A DNA stretch of 64,000 nt from Opitutaceae bacterium (GCA_027482185.1 JAIXWF010000022.1:620001-684000); one strand, 5' to 3'. Shown: positions 19,437 through 29,044, numbered from the stretch's first letter. The notes: generated from the letters alone by a model not told the origin. Numbers and translations are program-made.

Positions 19437-20666
19437 TCACTCGCGGTCAGGTTCGGACCAGCGGATCCGGGCGACGAAGGTGGCGCCGGTGGCGCCGCGG
19501 GCGCGGGCATCGGCTTTGAAGACGCCTTCGCTGGCGGTGACCCACGCTTCGGTGTCGGAGATGCGGGCGGCGCCGAAGTTGCCGAGGTCGGCGCCGCGCT
19601 CGGGCAGCACGACTTTCTCGGTCGCACGCAGGACGTGCAACGCGTCCGGGTCGACGCGGGCCATGAAGAGCGGCGCGCGGTGGCGGGCGATGTGGTCGTT
19701 GTTGGCGCCGCGGCGCGTGTAGACGAGAAACAGCCCGCGGGCATGGGCGAGCCAGTGCTGCTGCGTGTTGTAGCTGCCGAGCTCGGCGCCGTCGTCGAAG
19801 GCCCAGGGTTTCGGCGTCCCGAAATGGAGCCCGTCGGTGCCGGCGGCGACATAGCCGCGTTCGTCGTTGCGCAACGTCAGGAAATAGCGGCCGCCGAAAC
19901 GGATGAGCGAGGGCTCGTACAGGCCGCGTTTGACGGGGAGGCGGAGGACGTCGCCGTGCCGCACGTAGCGGAGCTCGCGGCCGTCGAACGTGCACTCGGC
20001 GACGGTGGTACTGAACGGTTCCTTGGTGCTGCGGCCGATGTAGAGCGGGACGAGGAGCTTGCCGTCGGGTTGCACGACCCACTGCGAGCACGCGTTGCGC
20101 GCGAAGTTGAATTCGTCGCCGGGCGGCAATTCGAGGCGGCGCCACGGGGTCCACGTTTGCGCGACGGGATCGTGGACCGCGTAGACCGTCTGGTGCGCGC
20201 GGGGCACGTCCTCGAGTTGCTTGCCGGCGGGGCTGTAGCGGACTTGGCAGCCGATCGCGAGCAGGCGGCCGGTCGGCGCATGCCAACCGGGGGTGACGTC
20301 GGCGACGCTGAGCGTGACGCCGTCGGGCTGCGGCTGCCAGTCGAGCGCAGGCGGCAGCACGGGGCCTTGCCACGGGGCGTCGGGCGTCGCGCGCGTCATG
20401 ACGTGCAGGCCGGAGTAGTAGTCGGACACACGCAGGTGTTTCTGCAGCGTCATGACGAGCGCGGGTTCGCCGCGGCCGCCGACGGGCGGGATCGCGGCGA
20501 CGCGCGGATGGAACCAGAGGAACTTGCCGTCGTCGTGGACCAGGGCGGTCTCGACGGCGACGGAGAAACCGAGTTCGGCGGCCGCGATCCGCGAAGGGAT
20601 GCCGAACCCGGCCGCCAGGAGACCGAGCAGGGCGGCCGGAAGAACACCGCGTCGGACAGTAGTCAC
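19437..20666 (-). CDS. Exported sialidase-fold (six-bladed propeller) protein
   Basis: A 409-residue exported protein resembling exo-alpha-sialidase/BNR-type propellers. A signal peptide (RRGVLPAALLGLLAAGFGIPSRIAAA) is followed by repeated blade-like units: KFLWFHPRVAAIPP, GEPALVMTLQK, NACSQWVVQPDGKLLVPLY, YEPSLIRFGGRYFLTLR and FLVYTRRGANNDHIARHRAPLFMARV. The alternation of an Arg/Asp-rich turn and four strands fits a sialidase propeller, but the Asp-box repeats are weak. The substrate is unknown. The GTG at 20666 was chosen because it begins the signal peptide and leaves 19 bases to the upstream gene; the TTG at 20708 would overlap that gene. Confidence 0.55.
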   Translation of the reverse strand: MTTVRRGVLPAALLGLLAAGFGIPSRIAAAELGFSVAVETALVHDDGKFLWFHPRVAAIPPVGGRGEPALVMTLQKHLRVSDYYSGLHVMTRATPDAPWQGPVLPPALDWQPQPDGVTLSVADVTPGWHAPTGRLLAIGCQVRYSPAGKQLEDVPRAHQTVYAVHDPVAQTWTPWRRLELPPGDEFNFARNACSQWVVQPDGKLLVPLYIGRSTKEPFSTTVAECTFDGRELRYVRHGDVLRLPVKRGLYEPSLIRFGGRYFLTLRNDERGYVAAGTDGLHFGTPKPWAFDDGAELGSYNTQQHWLAHARGLFLVYTRRGANNDHIARHRAPLFMARVDPDALHVLRATEKVVLPERGADLGNFGAARISDTEAWVTASEGVFKADARARGATGATFVARIRWSEPDRE

Positions 20667-20685
20667 GGGAAGGCGGATACGCGCG

Positions 20686-22110
20686 TCACTCGGCGCGGGT
20701 GCCGGCAAGCTGGACGACGACGTCCCACTTGAAGCGGACGAATTTGTAGAGCGCTTCCTCGAGGATGCGTTCCTGGTCGCTGTGGGCGCCGAAGCCCTTG
20801 GCGCCGTCCTCCATGTCGATCATGGGGCCGATGCCGAAGCACTGGATGCCGGCGGAACGGAGGAAGGCCATATCGGTGGCGCCGGTGCTCATCGTCGGTA
20901 GGGTGACGACTCCGTAGTGGCTCTTGATGGCGCGTTCAAGGACCTCGAAGGCCTCGGTGGCGAGGCTCGAGGGCGGGGCGCCGGGTCGGCTGTGGCCGGG
21001 GGCGCGTTCGATCGTGACGGAGGGGTCGTTGATGACCTGCCGGAGCTGGGCGATGAACTTTTCCATGTCCTCGTCGGGGAGGGCGCGGACATCGAGCGTG
21101 GCCTCCGCTTCGGAGGGGATGACGTTCACGCGGTAGCCGGCGTTCATGATCGTCGGCGAGATGGAGGTGCGGAGCGTCGAGTAATAGCGGGGCTGCTTGT
21201 CGGCGAGGTACTCCTGGGCGGAGCCGGATTCGTCGCCTTTGAGGATCGCGCGGTAGCGGGCGGCTTCCTCGGGCGGGCTGAGGGTGGCGAGGCGCTCGAA
21301 AAACGCGCGCGTGGTTTCGTTGAGCCGCATGGGGGTTTGCCAATCGGCAACGTTGGCGACGGCGCGCGCGAGGCGCACGACGGCGTTGGTGCGGAGGGGC
21401 ACGGAGCCGTGGCCGGCGACGCCGCGGGCCACGAGGCGGAGGCGGTTGGGAATTTTCTCCGTGGTCTGGACGCTGCCGTACTGGGGTTGGCCGCCGGAGC
21501 GGATGATGCTGCCGCCTTCGGCGAGGCAGAACTCCGCGTCGATGGCGGCGAAATGCTCGCGGACCATGAACTCGATGCCGACTTGAACGGCGCCCTCCTC
21601 GCCGGCTTCGGCGAGGAAAATGACATCGCGGTCAAGGGCGACCCGGCTGCGCTTGAGCAGGAGCATGGTCATCAGGCCGGCGGCGACGTTGTCTTTGTCG
21701 TCGACGGTGCCGCGGCCGTAGATGTGGCCGCCTTCGCGGTGGGCGGAGAAGGGCGGATGTTTCCACTTCTTCGGGTCGACGTTGACGGTGTCGGTGTGCG
21801 CCATGATCAGCAGCGGACGCTTTTTGCCGTTGCCCTTGATGCGGGCGACGACGTTGGGCCGGTGCGGTTCGAGGGCGAAGACCTGCGTCTCGATGCCCTC
21901 GGCCCTGAGGACCTGGACCAGGTAGTCGGCGGCCGGGCGTTCGTTGCCGGGCGGGTCGCTGGTGTCCATGCGGACCAGGGCGGAAAAGTGTTTCAGGGTC
22001 TCGGCGTCGAGGGCGTTCCAGTCGAGCGGCGCGGGCGGCTGGGCGGCGCGCAGGAGCGACGCGAGCAGGAGCAGAACGGCGAAGGCGGAAGGAAGGGCGA
22101 GGCGGGGCAT
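20686..22110 (-). CDS. Exported M20-family metallopeptidase
   Basis: A 474-residue zinc peptidase of the M20/M25/M40 family with a signal peptide (MPRLALPSAFAVLLLLASLLRAA), so it probably works in the periplasm. Metal-site motifs are intact: LLIMAHTDTVNV near residue 100 for the first His and Asp, GRGTVDDKDN near 133 for the bridging Asp, EAGEEGAVQVG near 168 for the catalytic and metal-binding Glu, and GAHSDQERI near 447 for the last His. The lid-domain motif VARGVAGHGSVP lies near 226. The substrate may be peptides or N-acyl amino acids. The sialidase-fold gene follows within 20 bases, so the two are probably co-transcribed. Confidence 0.9.
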   Translation of the reverse strand: MPRLALPSAFAVLLLLASLLRAAQPPAPLDWNALDAETLKHFSALVRMDTSDPPGNERPAADYLVQVLRAEGIETQVFALEPHRPNVVARIKGNGKKRPLLIMAHTDTVNVDPKKWKHPPFSAHREGGHIYGRGTVDDKDNVAAGLMTMLLLKRSRVALDRDVIFLAEAGEEGAVQVGIEFMVREHFAAIDAEFCLAEGGSIIRSGGQPQYGSVQTTEKIPNRLRLVARGVAGHGSVPLRTNAVVRLARAVANVADWQTPMRLNETTRAFFERLATLSPPEEAARYRAILKGDESGSAQEYLADKQPRYYSTLRTSISPTIMNAGYRVNVIPSEAEATLDVRALPDEDMEKFIAQLRQVINDPSVTIERAPGHSRPGAPPSSLATEAFEVLERAIKSHYGVVTLPTMSTGATDMAFLRSAGIQCFGIGPMIDMEDGAKGFGAHSDQERILEEALYKFVRFKWDVVVQLAGTRAE

Positions 22111-22131
22111 GGGAGAGGTGCGAAGCTGGAA

Positions 22132-23736
22132 TCAGGCCTTTTCCGGCGCCAGGGTGACGGACCACAGGTTGGCGCCGGCGGAATTGTGGTGCGTGACGGT
22201 GAGGGCCTTGGTGGCGGCGTCGAGGTGGACGGAGCCGAAAAATTGCAACCCGGCCGCGGGGCCGCCGCCGCCCTTGAAATTGGGCGGCAGACTGGTGAAG
22301 CGGACCTCGGGGCCGAAGGTGGCGTCGAGTGAGTTGGGCCCGAAGGTGCCGGCGTGCAGCGGGCCGCTGACGAATTCCCAGAACGGATCGAAGTCGCGGA
22401 ACTGGGCGCGGTCGGGCGAGTAGTGGTGCGAGGCGGCGTAGTGGACGTCGGCGGTGAGCCAGACGAGGTTGCGGACCTTGGCGCGGTGGAGGGTGCGGAG
22501 CAGCCAGGCGAGCTCGAGCTCGCGGCCGCGGGCCACGCCGCTGTCAGCGTTGGCCAAGCCCTCGAAGTGTTTCGGGCCGTCGCGGATGATCAGGCCGAGG
22601 GGCATGTCGCTGCAGATGATCTTCCACGTCGCGCGCGACGCGATCAGGCGGCGCTCCAGTTCCTCGAGCTGGGCGCGGCCGAGGAAGGCGGTGGCGGCGC
22701 CGGCGACGGGTTGGTCGTTGGCGGAATTGGCCGCGCGGTAAGTGCGGAGATCGAGGAAGAACAGTTCGAGGTCGGGCCCGTAGGGGATGGCGCGGTGGAT
22801 CGAGTCAGAGGCCTGGCCGCGGATGGGCAGGCAGTCGAAAAAGGCCTCGCGGGCGCGGGCGGCGAGAACGTCGACGTTCTTCTCGGTGTAGCGGTTGTCG
22901 TCGAGAATCTCGCCGGGGTACCAGTTGTTCACGACCTCGTGGTCGTCCCATTGCGCGTACACGGGCACATCGGCGGCGAAACGGCGGACATGTTCGTCGA
23001 GCAGATTGTAGAGATGGGCGCCGCGGAACTCGGCCGCGGTTTCGGCGACCTTGGTTTTGCCGGGAGCGAGCAGGTTTTTCCAGAGAGTGCCGTCGGAGAG
23101 CTTCACCTCCGCGGCGAGCGGGTTGTCGGCGTAGATCGTGTCGCCGCTGTGGACGAAAAAGTCCGGCGCGAGGGCGCGCATCGCGGCGTAGGTGCGCATG
23201 CCGCCGCGGGCGGGATCGATGCCCCAGCCCTGGCCGGCGGTGTCGCCGGACCAGACGAAGCGGACATCGCGCGGGGCGGCGGGCACCGTGCGGAACGAAC
23301 CGACGACGGGTTCGGAAACGCGGCGCCGGTCGGCGAGGTCCTCGAAGCGGACGCGATAGAAGATGCGTTCGCCGGCGGGCAGACCGGCGAGGGCGAGCTT
23401 GGCGACGCCGTCGCGCGCGGGATCGGCGGCGGGGCCGCGGAACGTGCGCGCGCCGCGGAAGGATTCCACGGTGGCGACTTCGACGACCATGTCGGCCGCG
23501 CGGTCGCAACGGCTCCAGAGGACGGCGCCGGCGGCGGTGACATCGCCGGCCATGACGCCGCTGGGCAGCTGCGGGCGGCCGGAGACGACGACGGCGGGGG
23601 CGCCGTGGAGCGGGGACCAGCGGGCGGTGCCGAGGCCGGCGGCGGCGCCGGCGAGCAGCCGGTGGAACGTGCGGCGGGAGAGGGGACGGGCGGGCACGGG
23701 CCCGAAGCTGGGCGGCCCCGCGGCGCGCGTCAGCAC
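22132..23736 (-). CDS. phoD: PhoD-type alkaline phosphatase/phosphodiesterase with Tat signal
   Basis: A 534-residue secreted metallophosphatase of the PhoD family. The twin-arginine motif LSRRTFHRLLAGAA (residues 19-32) indicates Tat export of the folded, metal-loaded enzyme. A Fibronectin-like N-terminal domain (SGVMAGDVTAAGAVLWSRCD) precedes the catalytic domain with WSGDTAGQ, FVHSGDTIYADNP, YAQWDDHEVVNNW and LTADVHYAASHHY, which hold the metal ligands. GTG at 23736 is the longest start; GTG at 23697 would leave the Tat signal intact and is equally plausible. It precedes the M20 gene by 21 bases on the same strand. No Pho box was recognised. Confidence 0.87.
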   Translation of the reverse strand: MLTRAAGPPSFGPVPARPLSRRTFHRLLAGAAAGLGTARWSPLHGAPAVVVSGRPQLPSGVMAGDVTAAGAVLWSRCDRAADMVVEVATVESFRGARTFRGPAADPARDGVAKLALAGLPAGERIFYRVRFEDLADRRRVSEPVVGSFRTVPAAPRDVRFVWSGDTAGQGWGIDPARGGMRTYAAMRALAPDFFVHSGDTIYADNPLAAEVKLSDGTLWKNLLAPGKTKVAETAAEFRGAHLYNLLDEHVRRFAADVPVYAQWDDHEVVNNWYPGEILDDNRYTEKNVDVLAARAREAFFDCLPIRGQASDSIHRAIPYGPDLELFFLDLRTYRAANSANDQPVAGAATAFLGRAQLEELERRLIASRATWKIICSDMPLGLIIRDGPKHFEGLANADSGVARGRELELAWLLRTLHRAKVRNLVWLTADVHYAASHHYSPDRAQFRDFDPFWEFVSGPLHAGTFGPNSLDATFGPEVRFTSLPPNFKGGGGPAAGLQFFGSVHLDAATKALTVTHHNSAGANLWSVTLAPEKA

Positions 23737-23811
23737 CGAAGTGCGGGCTTCCGGACCGGGCGCGGGTTTTCGGCTTTAATTATCCGGTCGGTTACTTATT
23801 TCTCGCGGCCG

Positions 23812-26800
23812 ATGTTCCCCGCCAACCTGTCGCCGGCCCTGGGCCGGCTGGTCGCAAGCCTGTGGCTTGCGATTCTGATCTCCGCGGCCGTTCCCGCCGC
23901 GTTCGCCGCCGAAGCCGGTGTCGTCACCGGCCGGGTCACCAACGAAGCCACCGGCGACGTGCTCGCCAATGTCGCGGTTGCCGTCGAGGGCGGCGCGGGC
24001 CGCGATTCGACCGATGTGAACGGCGGTTTCCGGCTCACGTTGCCCGCGGGGCAGCACACGCTCGTGGTCAGCTACCCGGGCCTCGACGCGCAGCGCGTCA
24101 CGGTCGCGGTGCCGGCCGGGCAGACGGTGAAGCGCGACGTCGCGCTCAATTCCTCCCTCTACAAACTGGAGCGCTTCGTGGTGAAGGGCCTGCGCGAGGG
24201 CCAGGCCGCGGCGATCATGGAGGAACGGCAGGCGGCCAACGTGCGCACGGTCGCGGCGATCGACGCCTTCGGCAATCCCGCGGCGGCGATCGGCGAGATG
24301 CTGCAGCGGTTGCCCGGCGTCTCGGTCGACGGCAGCGGCGGCGAAGTCGGCGCGGTCTACATCCGCGGCATGACGCAGGACTTTTCCTCGCTGCTCGTCG
24401 ACGGCGCGCAGATCGCGGTCTCGGGCGGCACGGCGATCAGCAACGGCAACGTGTACTTCGGCCAGGTGAGCACGGGCACGCTGTCTTCGGCGGAGATCAT
24501 CAAGTCGCCGACGCCGGACATGGACGGCAACGCGATCGCGGGCTACATGAACCTGCGCACGAAGCGCGCGTACGACCGCACGCCGGGCCGGCTGATCACG
24601 TTGACGGCGGGCACGGCCTGGGCCGAGAGCTACGAGCACGGCAGCGTGCCGTACAAGGACGGCCCGGAACTCGATCTCATCAACCTGAGCTATTCGGACG
24701 TGTTCAGCGTGTTCGGCGGGAAAAACAACCTCGGCGTCGTCGGCACCTTCCAGCGCAACATCGGCAACGGCCTTATCACCGAGGTCGGCCCGCGCCAGGC
24801 TTCGGCGGCGCAGACCGCGTTCTTCACTGCGGCGGCCGCGCCCGACGAACCGCTGATGCGCGCCTACGGCGCCGGGCAGTGGGGCTCGGTCGGCAAGCAG
24901 TCGCCGACGCTCAACCTCGGCCTCAATGCGGACTACAAGCTCAGCGAGGACACGACGGTCTTCATCAAGAGCACGTACAACCGCGTGAAGCGCCGCAGCG
25001 GCTCCTCGCCCTCGTATTTCCGCTGGAAGCTCACGACGCCGGCGGCCGCGGCGAATTTCCTGCCGGGCAGCACGTACGACTTCGTCAGCGCCCGCAACGG
25101 CACGATCGACCTCGAGTCCGTCCTCTACATCCGCGAAAGCGAGAGCACGACGCTGTCGGGCGGCGTCGAGCAGCGCCTTTTCGGCGGCAGCGGCAAACTG
25201 AACCTCGACTTCAACTATTCGAAGAACCGCACGATGTACCCGCAGCTGAACCAGTTGTTCGCGCGGCTCACGGGCGTGAGCTGGACGCTCGACCGCCGCG
25301 GGCGCCGCGACTGGGAGCCGGTCGTGACGCAGACGGGCGGGCCGGATTGGACGGACGCGGCGAACTACACCGTGCGCCCCGATTCGCAGCTGATCAGCTA
25401 CTCGGCGCCGGCGCAGCGCTGGGGCGGGCGCGCGGACCTGCAGAAGGATTTCGCGACGCGTTTTCCCACGGTGCTGAAAGTCGGCGTGAAGCAGGCGGGC
25501 TTTTACCAGAAGGCGAACCGCGACCTGAACTATTACACCTACAACGGCACGCCGACCACCGTGGCCAACGGCGGCGTGAAGCCGTGGCTCGGTTACAACA
25601 TGCGGATGTCGGGCGGCAAATACGGTCCGTTTCCGTTCCTGCAATTGCCGCAAACCGGCCTCGCGAACGACATTTGGGCGAATCCGGCGAACTGGACCCA
25701 GAGCGGGGCCGACGCGTGGAACACGCAGTACCAAAGCCGGCTGAACGACGCGGAATTCGACGAGACGATCAACGCCGGGTACGTGCAGGGCAGCGTGAAG
25801 CTCAACCGGCTCCGCGTGCTCACGGGCGTACGCCTCGAGGAAACGGAGACGAACGGCACGAACTACCTGCGCGTTTCCAACGCCACCAACAACGCGCAGG
25901 CGGCCGCCTCGCCGGAGGTGAACGCGGCGCGCGCGATCGCGAATTTCCGGGGCAAGGTCTCGCAGGGGACCAAGTACCGGAACACGTTTCCCGGTTTCCA
26001 TGCCGTCTACGAAGCGGGCTACGACATCCAGGCCCGCGCGAGCTATTCGCGTTCGATCACGCGGCCGAGCCCGGTGAACCTGCTGCCGACGCTCGTGCCC
26101 GACGAACTCAGCCAGCGGCTCTCCGCCGGCAATCCCGCGTTGCAGCCGTACACGTCCGACAACTTCGACGTGTCGGTGGCGAAATACTTCTCCGGCATCG
26201 GCCAGGTGTCGGCCGGCGTGTTTCTGAAGGAGATCAAAAACTACTTCCGTTCGTTCCAATCGACGGTGCCGGACGGCCCGGACAACGGTTTCGGCGGCGA
26301 GTACGCGGGTTGGACCGTGACGCAGAACCGCAACATCGGCTCGGCGCGCATCCGCGGCTTCGAACTGAACCACCAGCAGCAGTACACGTTTCTCCCGGGC
26401 TTCTGGCGCGGCTTCGGTTCGTTCGCCAACTACACCTTCCTCGAAACGAAGGGCGACTTCGGCACGACGGCGACGACCACGCGGTTGCCGAATCTCACGC
26501 CGCACAGCGCGAACGCGGGCCTGACCTTCCGCGGCGGCGGGTTCGATCTGCGCCTGATGGCGAACTACCGCGGCGAGTTCTTCCGCAGCTCGACGTCGGG
26601 CAACTTCGGCACCGGCGCCGGCGTGCGCCCGGGCACGATGTTCTACGACGTGTACCAGCACTCGCGCATGCTCTGGGACTTCAAGCTGCAGTATATCTTC
26701 AACCGTTCGTACACGTTCTACTTCGATGTCTACAACCTGACGAACGACTGGACGAACAACGACTACGTCCACGCCTTCGGCCGCGAAATTCCGTCGTATG

Positions 26801-26850
26801 CCTCCGGCGCCGGCACGAGTTTCAAGGCCGGCGTGACGTCGCGGTTCTGA
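23812..26850 (+). CDS. TonB-dependent receptor with N-terminal carboxypeptidase-like domain
   Basis: A 1012-residue outer-membrane importer energised by TonB. The signal peptide (ending near residue 37 at AAFAAEAG) is followed by a carboxypeptidase regulatory-like domain (VVTGRVTNEATGDVLANVAV to about 115), the plug domain with IGEMLQRLPGVSVDGSGGEV and VYIRGMTQDFSSLLVDG (about 155-215), and a 22-strand barrel ending at FKAGVTSRF. The terminal Phe suits BAM insertion. The ATG at 23812 starts the signal peptide; the open frame extends upstream only as antisense sequence of the phosphatase gene. This subtype is expanded in Opitutaceae, often for plant polysaccharide fragments. The ligand is not predictable. 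Confidence 0.9.
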   Translation: MFPANLSPALGRLVASLWLAILISAAVPAAFAAEAGVVTGRVTNEATGDVLANVAVAVEGGAGRDSTDVNGGFRLTLPAGQHTLVVSYPGLDAQRVTVAVPAGQTVKRDVALNSSLYKLERFVVKGLREGQAAAIMEERQAANVRTVAAIDAFGNPAAAIGEMLQRLPGVSVDGSGGEVGAVYIRGMTQDFSSLLVDGAQIAVSGGTAISNGNVYFGQVSTGTLSSAEIIKSPTPDMDGNAIAGYMNLRTKRAYDRTPGRLITLTAGTAWAESYEHGSVPYKDGPELDLINLSYSDVFSVFGGKNNLGVVGTFQRNIGNGLITEVGPRQASAAQTAFFTAAAAPDEPLMRAYGAGQWGSVGKQSPTLNLGLNADYKLSEDTTVFIKSTYNRVKRRSGSSPSYFRWKLTTPAAAANFLPGSTYDFVSARNGTIDLESVLYIRESESTTLSGGVEQRLFGGSGKLNLDFNYSKNRTMYPQLNQLFARLTGVSWTLDRRGRRDWEPVVTQTGGPDWTDAANYTVRPDSQLISYSAPAQRWGGRADLQKDFATRFPTVLKVGVKQAGFYQKANRDLNYYTYNGTPTTVANGGVKPWLGYNMRMSGGKYGPFPFLQLPQTGLANDIWANPANWTQSGADAWNTQYQSRLNDAEFDETINAGYVQGSVKLNRLRVLTGVRLEETETNGTNYLRVSNATNNAQAAASPEVNAARAIANFRGKVSQGTKYRNTFPGFHAVYEAGYDIQARASYSRSITRPSPVNLLPTLVPDELSQRLSAGNPALQPYTSDNFDVSVAKYFSGIGQVSAGVFLKEIKNYFRSFQSTVPDGPDNGFGGEYAGWTVTQNRNIGSARIRGFELNHQQQYTFLPGFWRGFGSFANYTFLETKGDFGTTATTTRLPNLTPHSANAGLTFRGGGFDLRLMANYRGEFFRSSTSGNFGTGAGVRPGTMFYDVYQHSRMLWDFKLQYIFNRSYTFYFDVYNLTNDWTNNDYVHAFGREIPSYASGAGTSFKAGVTSRF

Positions 26851-26890
26851 GTTGGAGGGAGTTGAGAGTTGAGCGTTGAGAGTTGAGAGG
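26851..26890. repeat. GTTGAGA period-7 array starting at the TonB receptor stop codon
   Basis: Immediately after the TGA come GTTGGAG, GGAGTTG, AGAGTTG, AGCGTTG, AGAGTTG and AGAGG, about five units. There is no inverted partner before the next gene, which starts at 26958. Confidence 0.8.
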
Positions 26891-26957
26891 TCGCGGCGGC
26901 AGGGCGAATGGCCGCGGCGGGTTTTGCGTTCGCGGCAATTCCCGCCACCGTCGGCCG

Positions 26958-27737
26958 ATGCCGTTGTCGCGTTCCTCTTTTGCCGCCGCGGGCGGGCGCG
27001 CGCCCGCGGCGGAAGACCGTTTGGCGCAGCGGCAACGCCCGGCCGAACCGGTGATCGGTCGGCAACGCTGGAACCGGTTGCTCTTCGGGCATTGGGCCGT
27101 GGAGCCGGCGGCGATCCAGGCTACGCTGCCGCTGGGACTGCAGGTGGATACCTTCGGGGGCGCGGCGTATGTGGGCGTGGTGCCGTTCCGCATGGAGCGC
27201 GTGCGTCCGGCGTGGCTGCCGCCTGTGCCGTGGCTCTCGTGGTTCCTCGAGCTCAACGTGCGCACCTACGTGCACGATGCGGCGGGCCGGCCGGGTGTCT
27301 GGTTCTATTCCCTCGATTGCAACCAGCCGATCGCGGTGGCACTGGCGCGGACGTTTTTCCATCTGCCGTACGAACACGCGGCGATGCGGTGCGCGGGCAG
27401 CCCGGACGAAGGCTGGGACTACGCGTGCACGCGACGCGGGGTCGGCGGCGCGGCGGCGCGCTTTGCCTGGCGCGCGGGCGGCCCGGCGGTCCCGGCCGCG
27501 CCGGGGACCCTCGAGTTTTTTCTCGTCGAACGCTACCTGCTGTTCGCTGCGGACGCGCGGGGCGGCCTGTATGCCGGGCGGGTGCACCACGAACCCTATC
27601 GGATCAGCCGGCCGGAGGTGACGGTGTGGTCGGCCGGGCCGGTGGCACAAGCGGGGTTGGCGGTGGCGGGATCGCCGGCCTCGTGGCTGGCGGCGGAGGC
27701 GGTCGACGTGAGCATCTTTCCCCTGCGCCGGATGTAG
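26958..27737 (+). CDS. YqjF-like DUF2071 protein
   Basis: A 259-residue cytoplasmic protein of the DUF2071/YqjF family, which has an acetoacetate-decarboxylase-like fold and no established reaction. Family features are RWNRLLFGHWAVEPAAIQATLP near residue 37, YVGVVPFRMERVRP near 70, FLELNVRTYV near 95, GVWFYSLDCNQPIAV near 112 and the C-terminal segment DVSIFPLRRM. The ATG at 26958 leaves a plausible N-terminus; an upstream frame runs into the repeat array. The renalase-like gene begins 42 bases later and the pair is often found together with oxidoreductases, so a shared transcript is likely. Confidence 0.8.
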   Translation: MPLSRSSFAAAGGRAPAAEDRLAQRQRPAEPVIGRQRWNRLLFGHWAVEPAAIQATLPLGLQVDTFGGAAYVGVVPFRMERVRPAWLPPVPWLSWFLELNVRTYVHDAAGRPGVWFYSLDCNQPIAVALARTFFHLPYEHAAMRCAGSPDEGWDYACTRRGVGGAAARFAWRAGGPAVPAAPGTLEFFLVERYLLFAADARGGLYAGRVHHEPYRISRPEVTVWSAGPVAQAGLAVAGSPASWLAAEAVDVSIFPLRRM

Positions 27738-27778
27738 TCGGGGTGAGTCCGCCGGGGCGTCCGCCGCGTATCACGACG

Positions 27779-28726
27779 ATGTCTTCTTTACCCAGCGTCG
27801 TGGTCGGAGCCGGAATCTCGGGGTTGCTGCTGGCGCGCGAGCTGCGGGAAGCGGGGCATTCCGTCGTCGTCCTCGAGAAAAGCCGCGGGGTCGGCGGCCG
27901 CATGGCGACGAAGCGCGTGGGCGAAACGAGCTTCGACCAGGGGGCGCAGTTTTTCACGGCGCGGACTCCCGAGTTTGCGCGCCTCGTGGAAACGTGGGTG
28001 CAGGCCGGCACTGCGACCGCGTGGCCGGGCACGGAGCATCGGCGCTGGATCGGCTCGCCGGCGATGACGGCGGTGCCGAAGGCGTTGGCCGAGGGACTCG
28101 ATGTGCGGCGCGAGGCCAAGGTGACCGCGGCGCGTCGTCGAGACGACGGGGGGTGGGATTTGGCAATCGAAGGCCAACCGACCCTGGCGGCCGGACGCCT
28201 GCTGTTGACCTGTCCGGTGCCGCAGGCGTTGGCCATGCTTGGTGCCGGCGGGACGGTGCTGCCGGCGGATCTTGCGGCGGCGCTGGGCCGGCTGACCTAC
28301 CATCCCTGCCTAGCGTTGCTGGCGGTGCTGAAGGGTCCGAGCGCGGTGCCGGCGGAGGGCGTGGCGCCGGCGGGCGGGCCGCTGCGTTGGCTCGCGGACA
28401 ATGTGCGCAAGGGCATCGCCCGCGGCGTGCCCGGGGCGGTGACGGTGCACGCGGCGCCCGAGTATTCGGCGCAGCATTACGCGACGGCCGAGGCGGACGT
28501 GACGGCGGAGTTGCTCGCGGCCGCGGCGCCCTGGCTCGGGGCGCCGGTGGTCGCGACGGCGTTGCACCGGTGGAAGTTCGGCGAACCGGCGGCGACGCAT
28601 CCGGAGCCCTGCGTGTGGCGACCGGAGCTGGGGCTGGGGTTTGCCGGCGATGCTTTCGGCGGACCGAAGATCGAGGGCGCGGCGAGGTCGGGGTTGGCTC
28701 TGGCGGCGGCGGTGGGCGGGGTGTGA
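27779..28726 (+). CDS. Renalase-like FAD-dependent amine oxidase family protein
   Basis: A 315-residue flavoprotein. The N-terminus carries the FAD-binding motif VVVGAGISGLLLARELREAG (residues 7-26) followed by VVLEKSRGVGGRMATKR, which is the GRMATR signature of renalase-like proteins. FDQGAQFFTAR near 51 is the second conserved block and GFAGDAFGGPKIEGAARSG near 285 is the C-terminal flavin-contact motif. Bacterial renalases oxidise isomers of NAD(P)H with the hydride at the wrong position and so repair damaged cofactor. This role is likely from family knowledge but not shown here. The ATG at 27779 starts just before the FAD motif. Confidence 0.82.
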   Translation: MSSLPSVVVGAGISGLLLARELREAGHSVVVLEKSRGVGGRMATKRVGETSFDQGAQFFTARTPEFARLVETWVQAGTATAWPGTEHRRWIGSPAMTAVPKALAEGLDVRREAKVTAARRRDDGGWDLAIEGQPTLAAGRLLLTCPVPQALAMLGAGGTVLPADLAAALGRLTYHPCLALLAVLKGPSAVPAEGVAPAGGPLRWLADNVRKGIARGVPGAVTVHAAPEYSAQHYATAEADVTAELLAAAAPWLGAPVVATALHRWKFGEPAATHPEPCVWRPELGLGFAGDAFGGPKIEGAARSGLALAAAVGGV

Positions 28727-28738
28727 GGGCGGGGCGGA

Positions 28739-28764
28739 TAGGCCCGGGCTGAAGCTCCGGGCTA
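28739..28764. repeat. GCCCGGGCTGAAGC palindromic element overlapping a stop codon
   Basis: The element starts TAGGCCCGGGCTGAAGCTCC and ends GGGCTA. Its right end provides the TAG stop codon (28763-28765 on the minus strand region) of the small gene that reads towards it. It also lies 12 bases after the renalase-like stop, between two convergent genes. Confidence 0.7.
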
Positions 28765-29013
28765 CGGCGTCGCGGGCGCGTCGGCCGCGGGCTTGGCGGG
28801 CGCGACGGGAATGTGGGCGGCTTGGCGGAGCAGGGCTTCGCGGGAAAGCTTCAGCCGTTGCGCGATGGCCTGGAGTTTGGCGCCTTCGGCGGCGGTCACG
28901 GCGGTGAGGCGTTTCGTGCCGTCGCGGTCGGTCCAGGTCAGATGCTGGACGCGTTGCCGCGAGGCCTTGACCAGGTCGCGGAGAAAAACGAGTTCGTCGG
29001 CGGGCAAATCCAT
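28762..29013 (-). CDS. Small protein of unknown function, 83 residues
   Basis: I do not recognise this protein. It is an 83-residue soluble protein, rich in Ala, Leu, Lys and Arg. Residues 1-60 alternate charged and hydrophobic positions like two or three helices (DLPADELVFLRDLVKASRQRV, EGAKLQAIAQRLKLSREALL). The middle helix pair resembles a helix-turn-helix, but there is no clear DNA-binding family match. The tail is Ala/Pro-rich (APAKPAADAPATP) and ends within a palindromic repeat. The coding bias and a clean ATG at 29013 favour a real gene. It is followed upstream by the autotransporter-type gene, 31 bases away on the same strand. Confidence 0.55.
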   Translation of the reverse strand: MDLPADELVFLRDLVKASRQRVQHLTWTDRDGTKRLTAVTAAEGAKLQAIAQRLKLSREALLRQAAHIPVAPAKPAADAPATP

Positions 29014-29044
29014 CCGCGGAGTTGCCGGGTTCCGGCCGACGGCG

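Noticed and set aside
22354-23811. An N-terminal extension of about 486 codons on the TonB receptor at 23812
   Set aside because: The extension is antisense to the PhoD gene. The signal peptide starts at 23812, which fixes the start.
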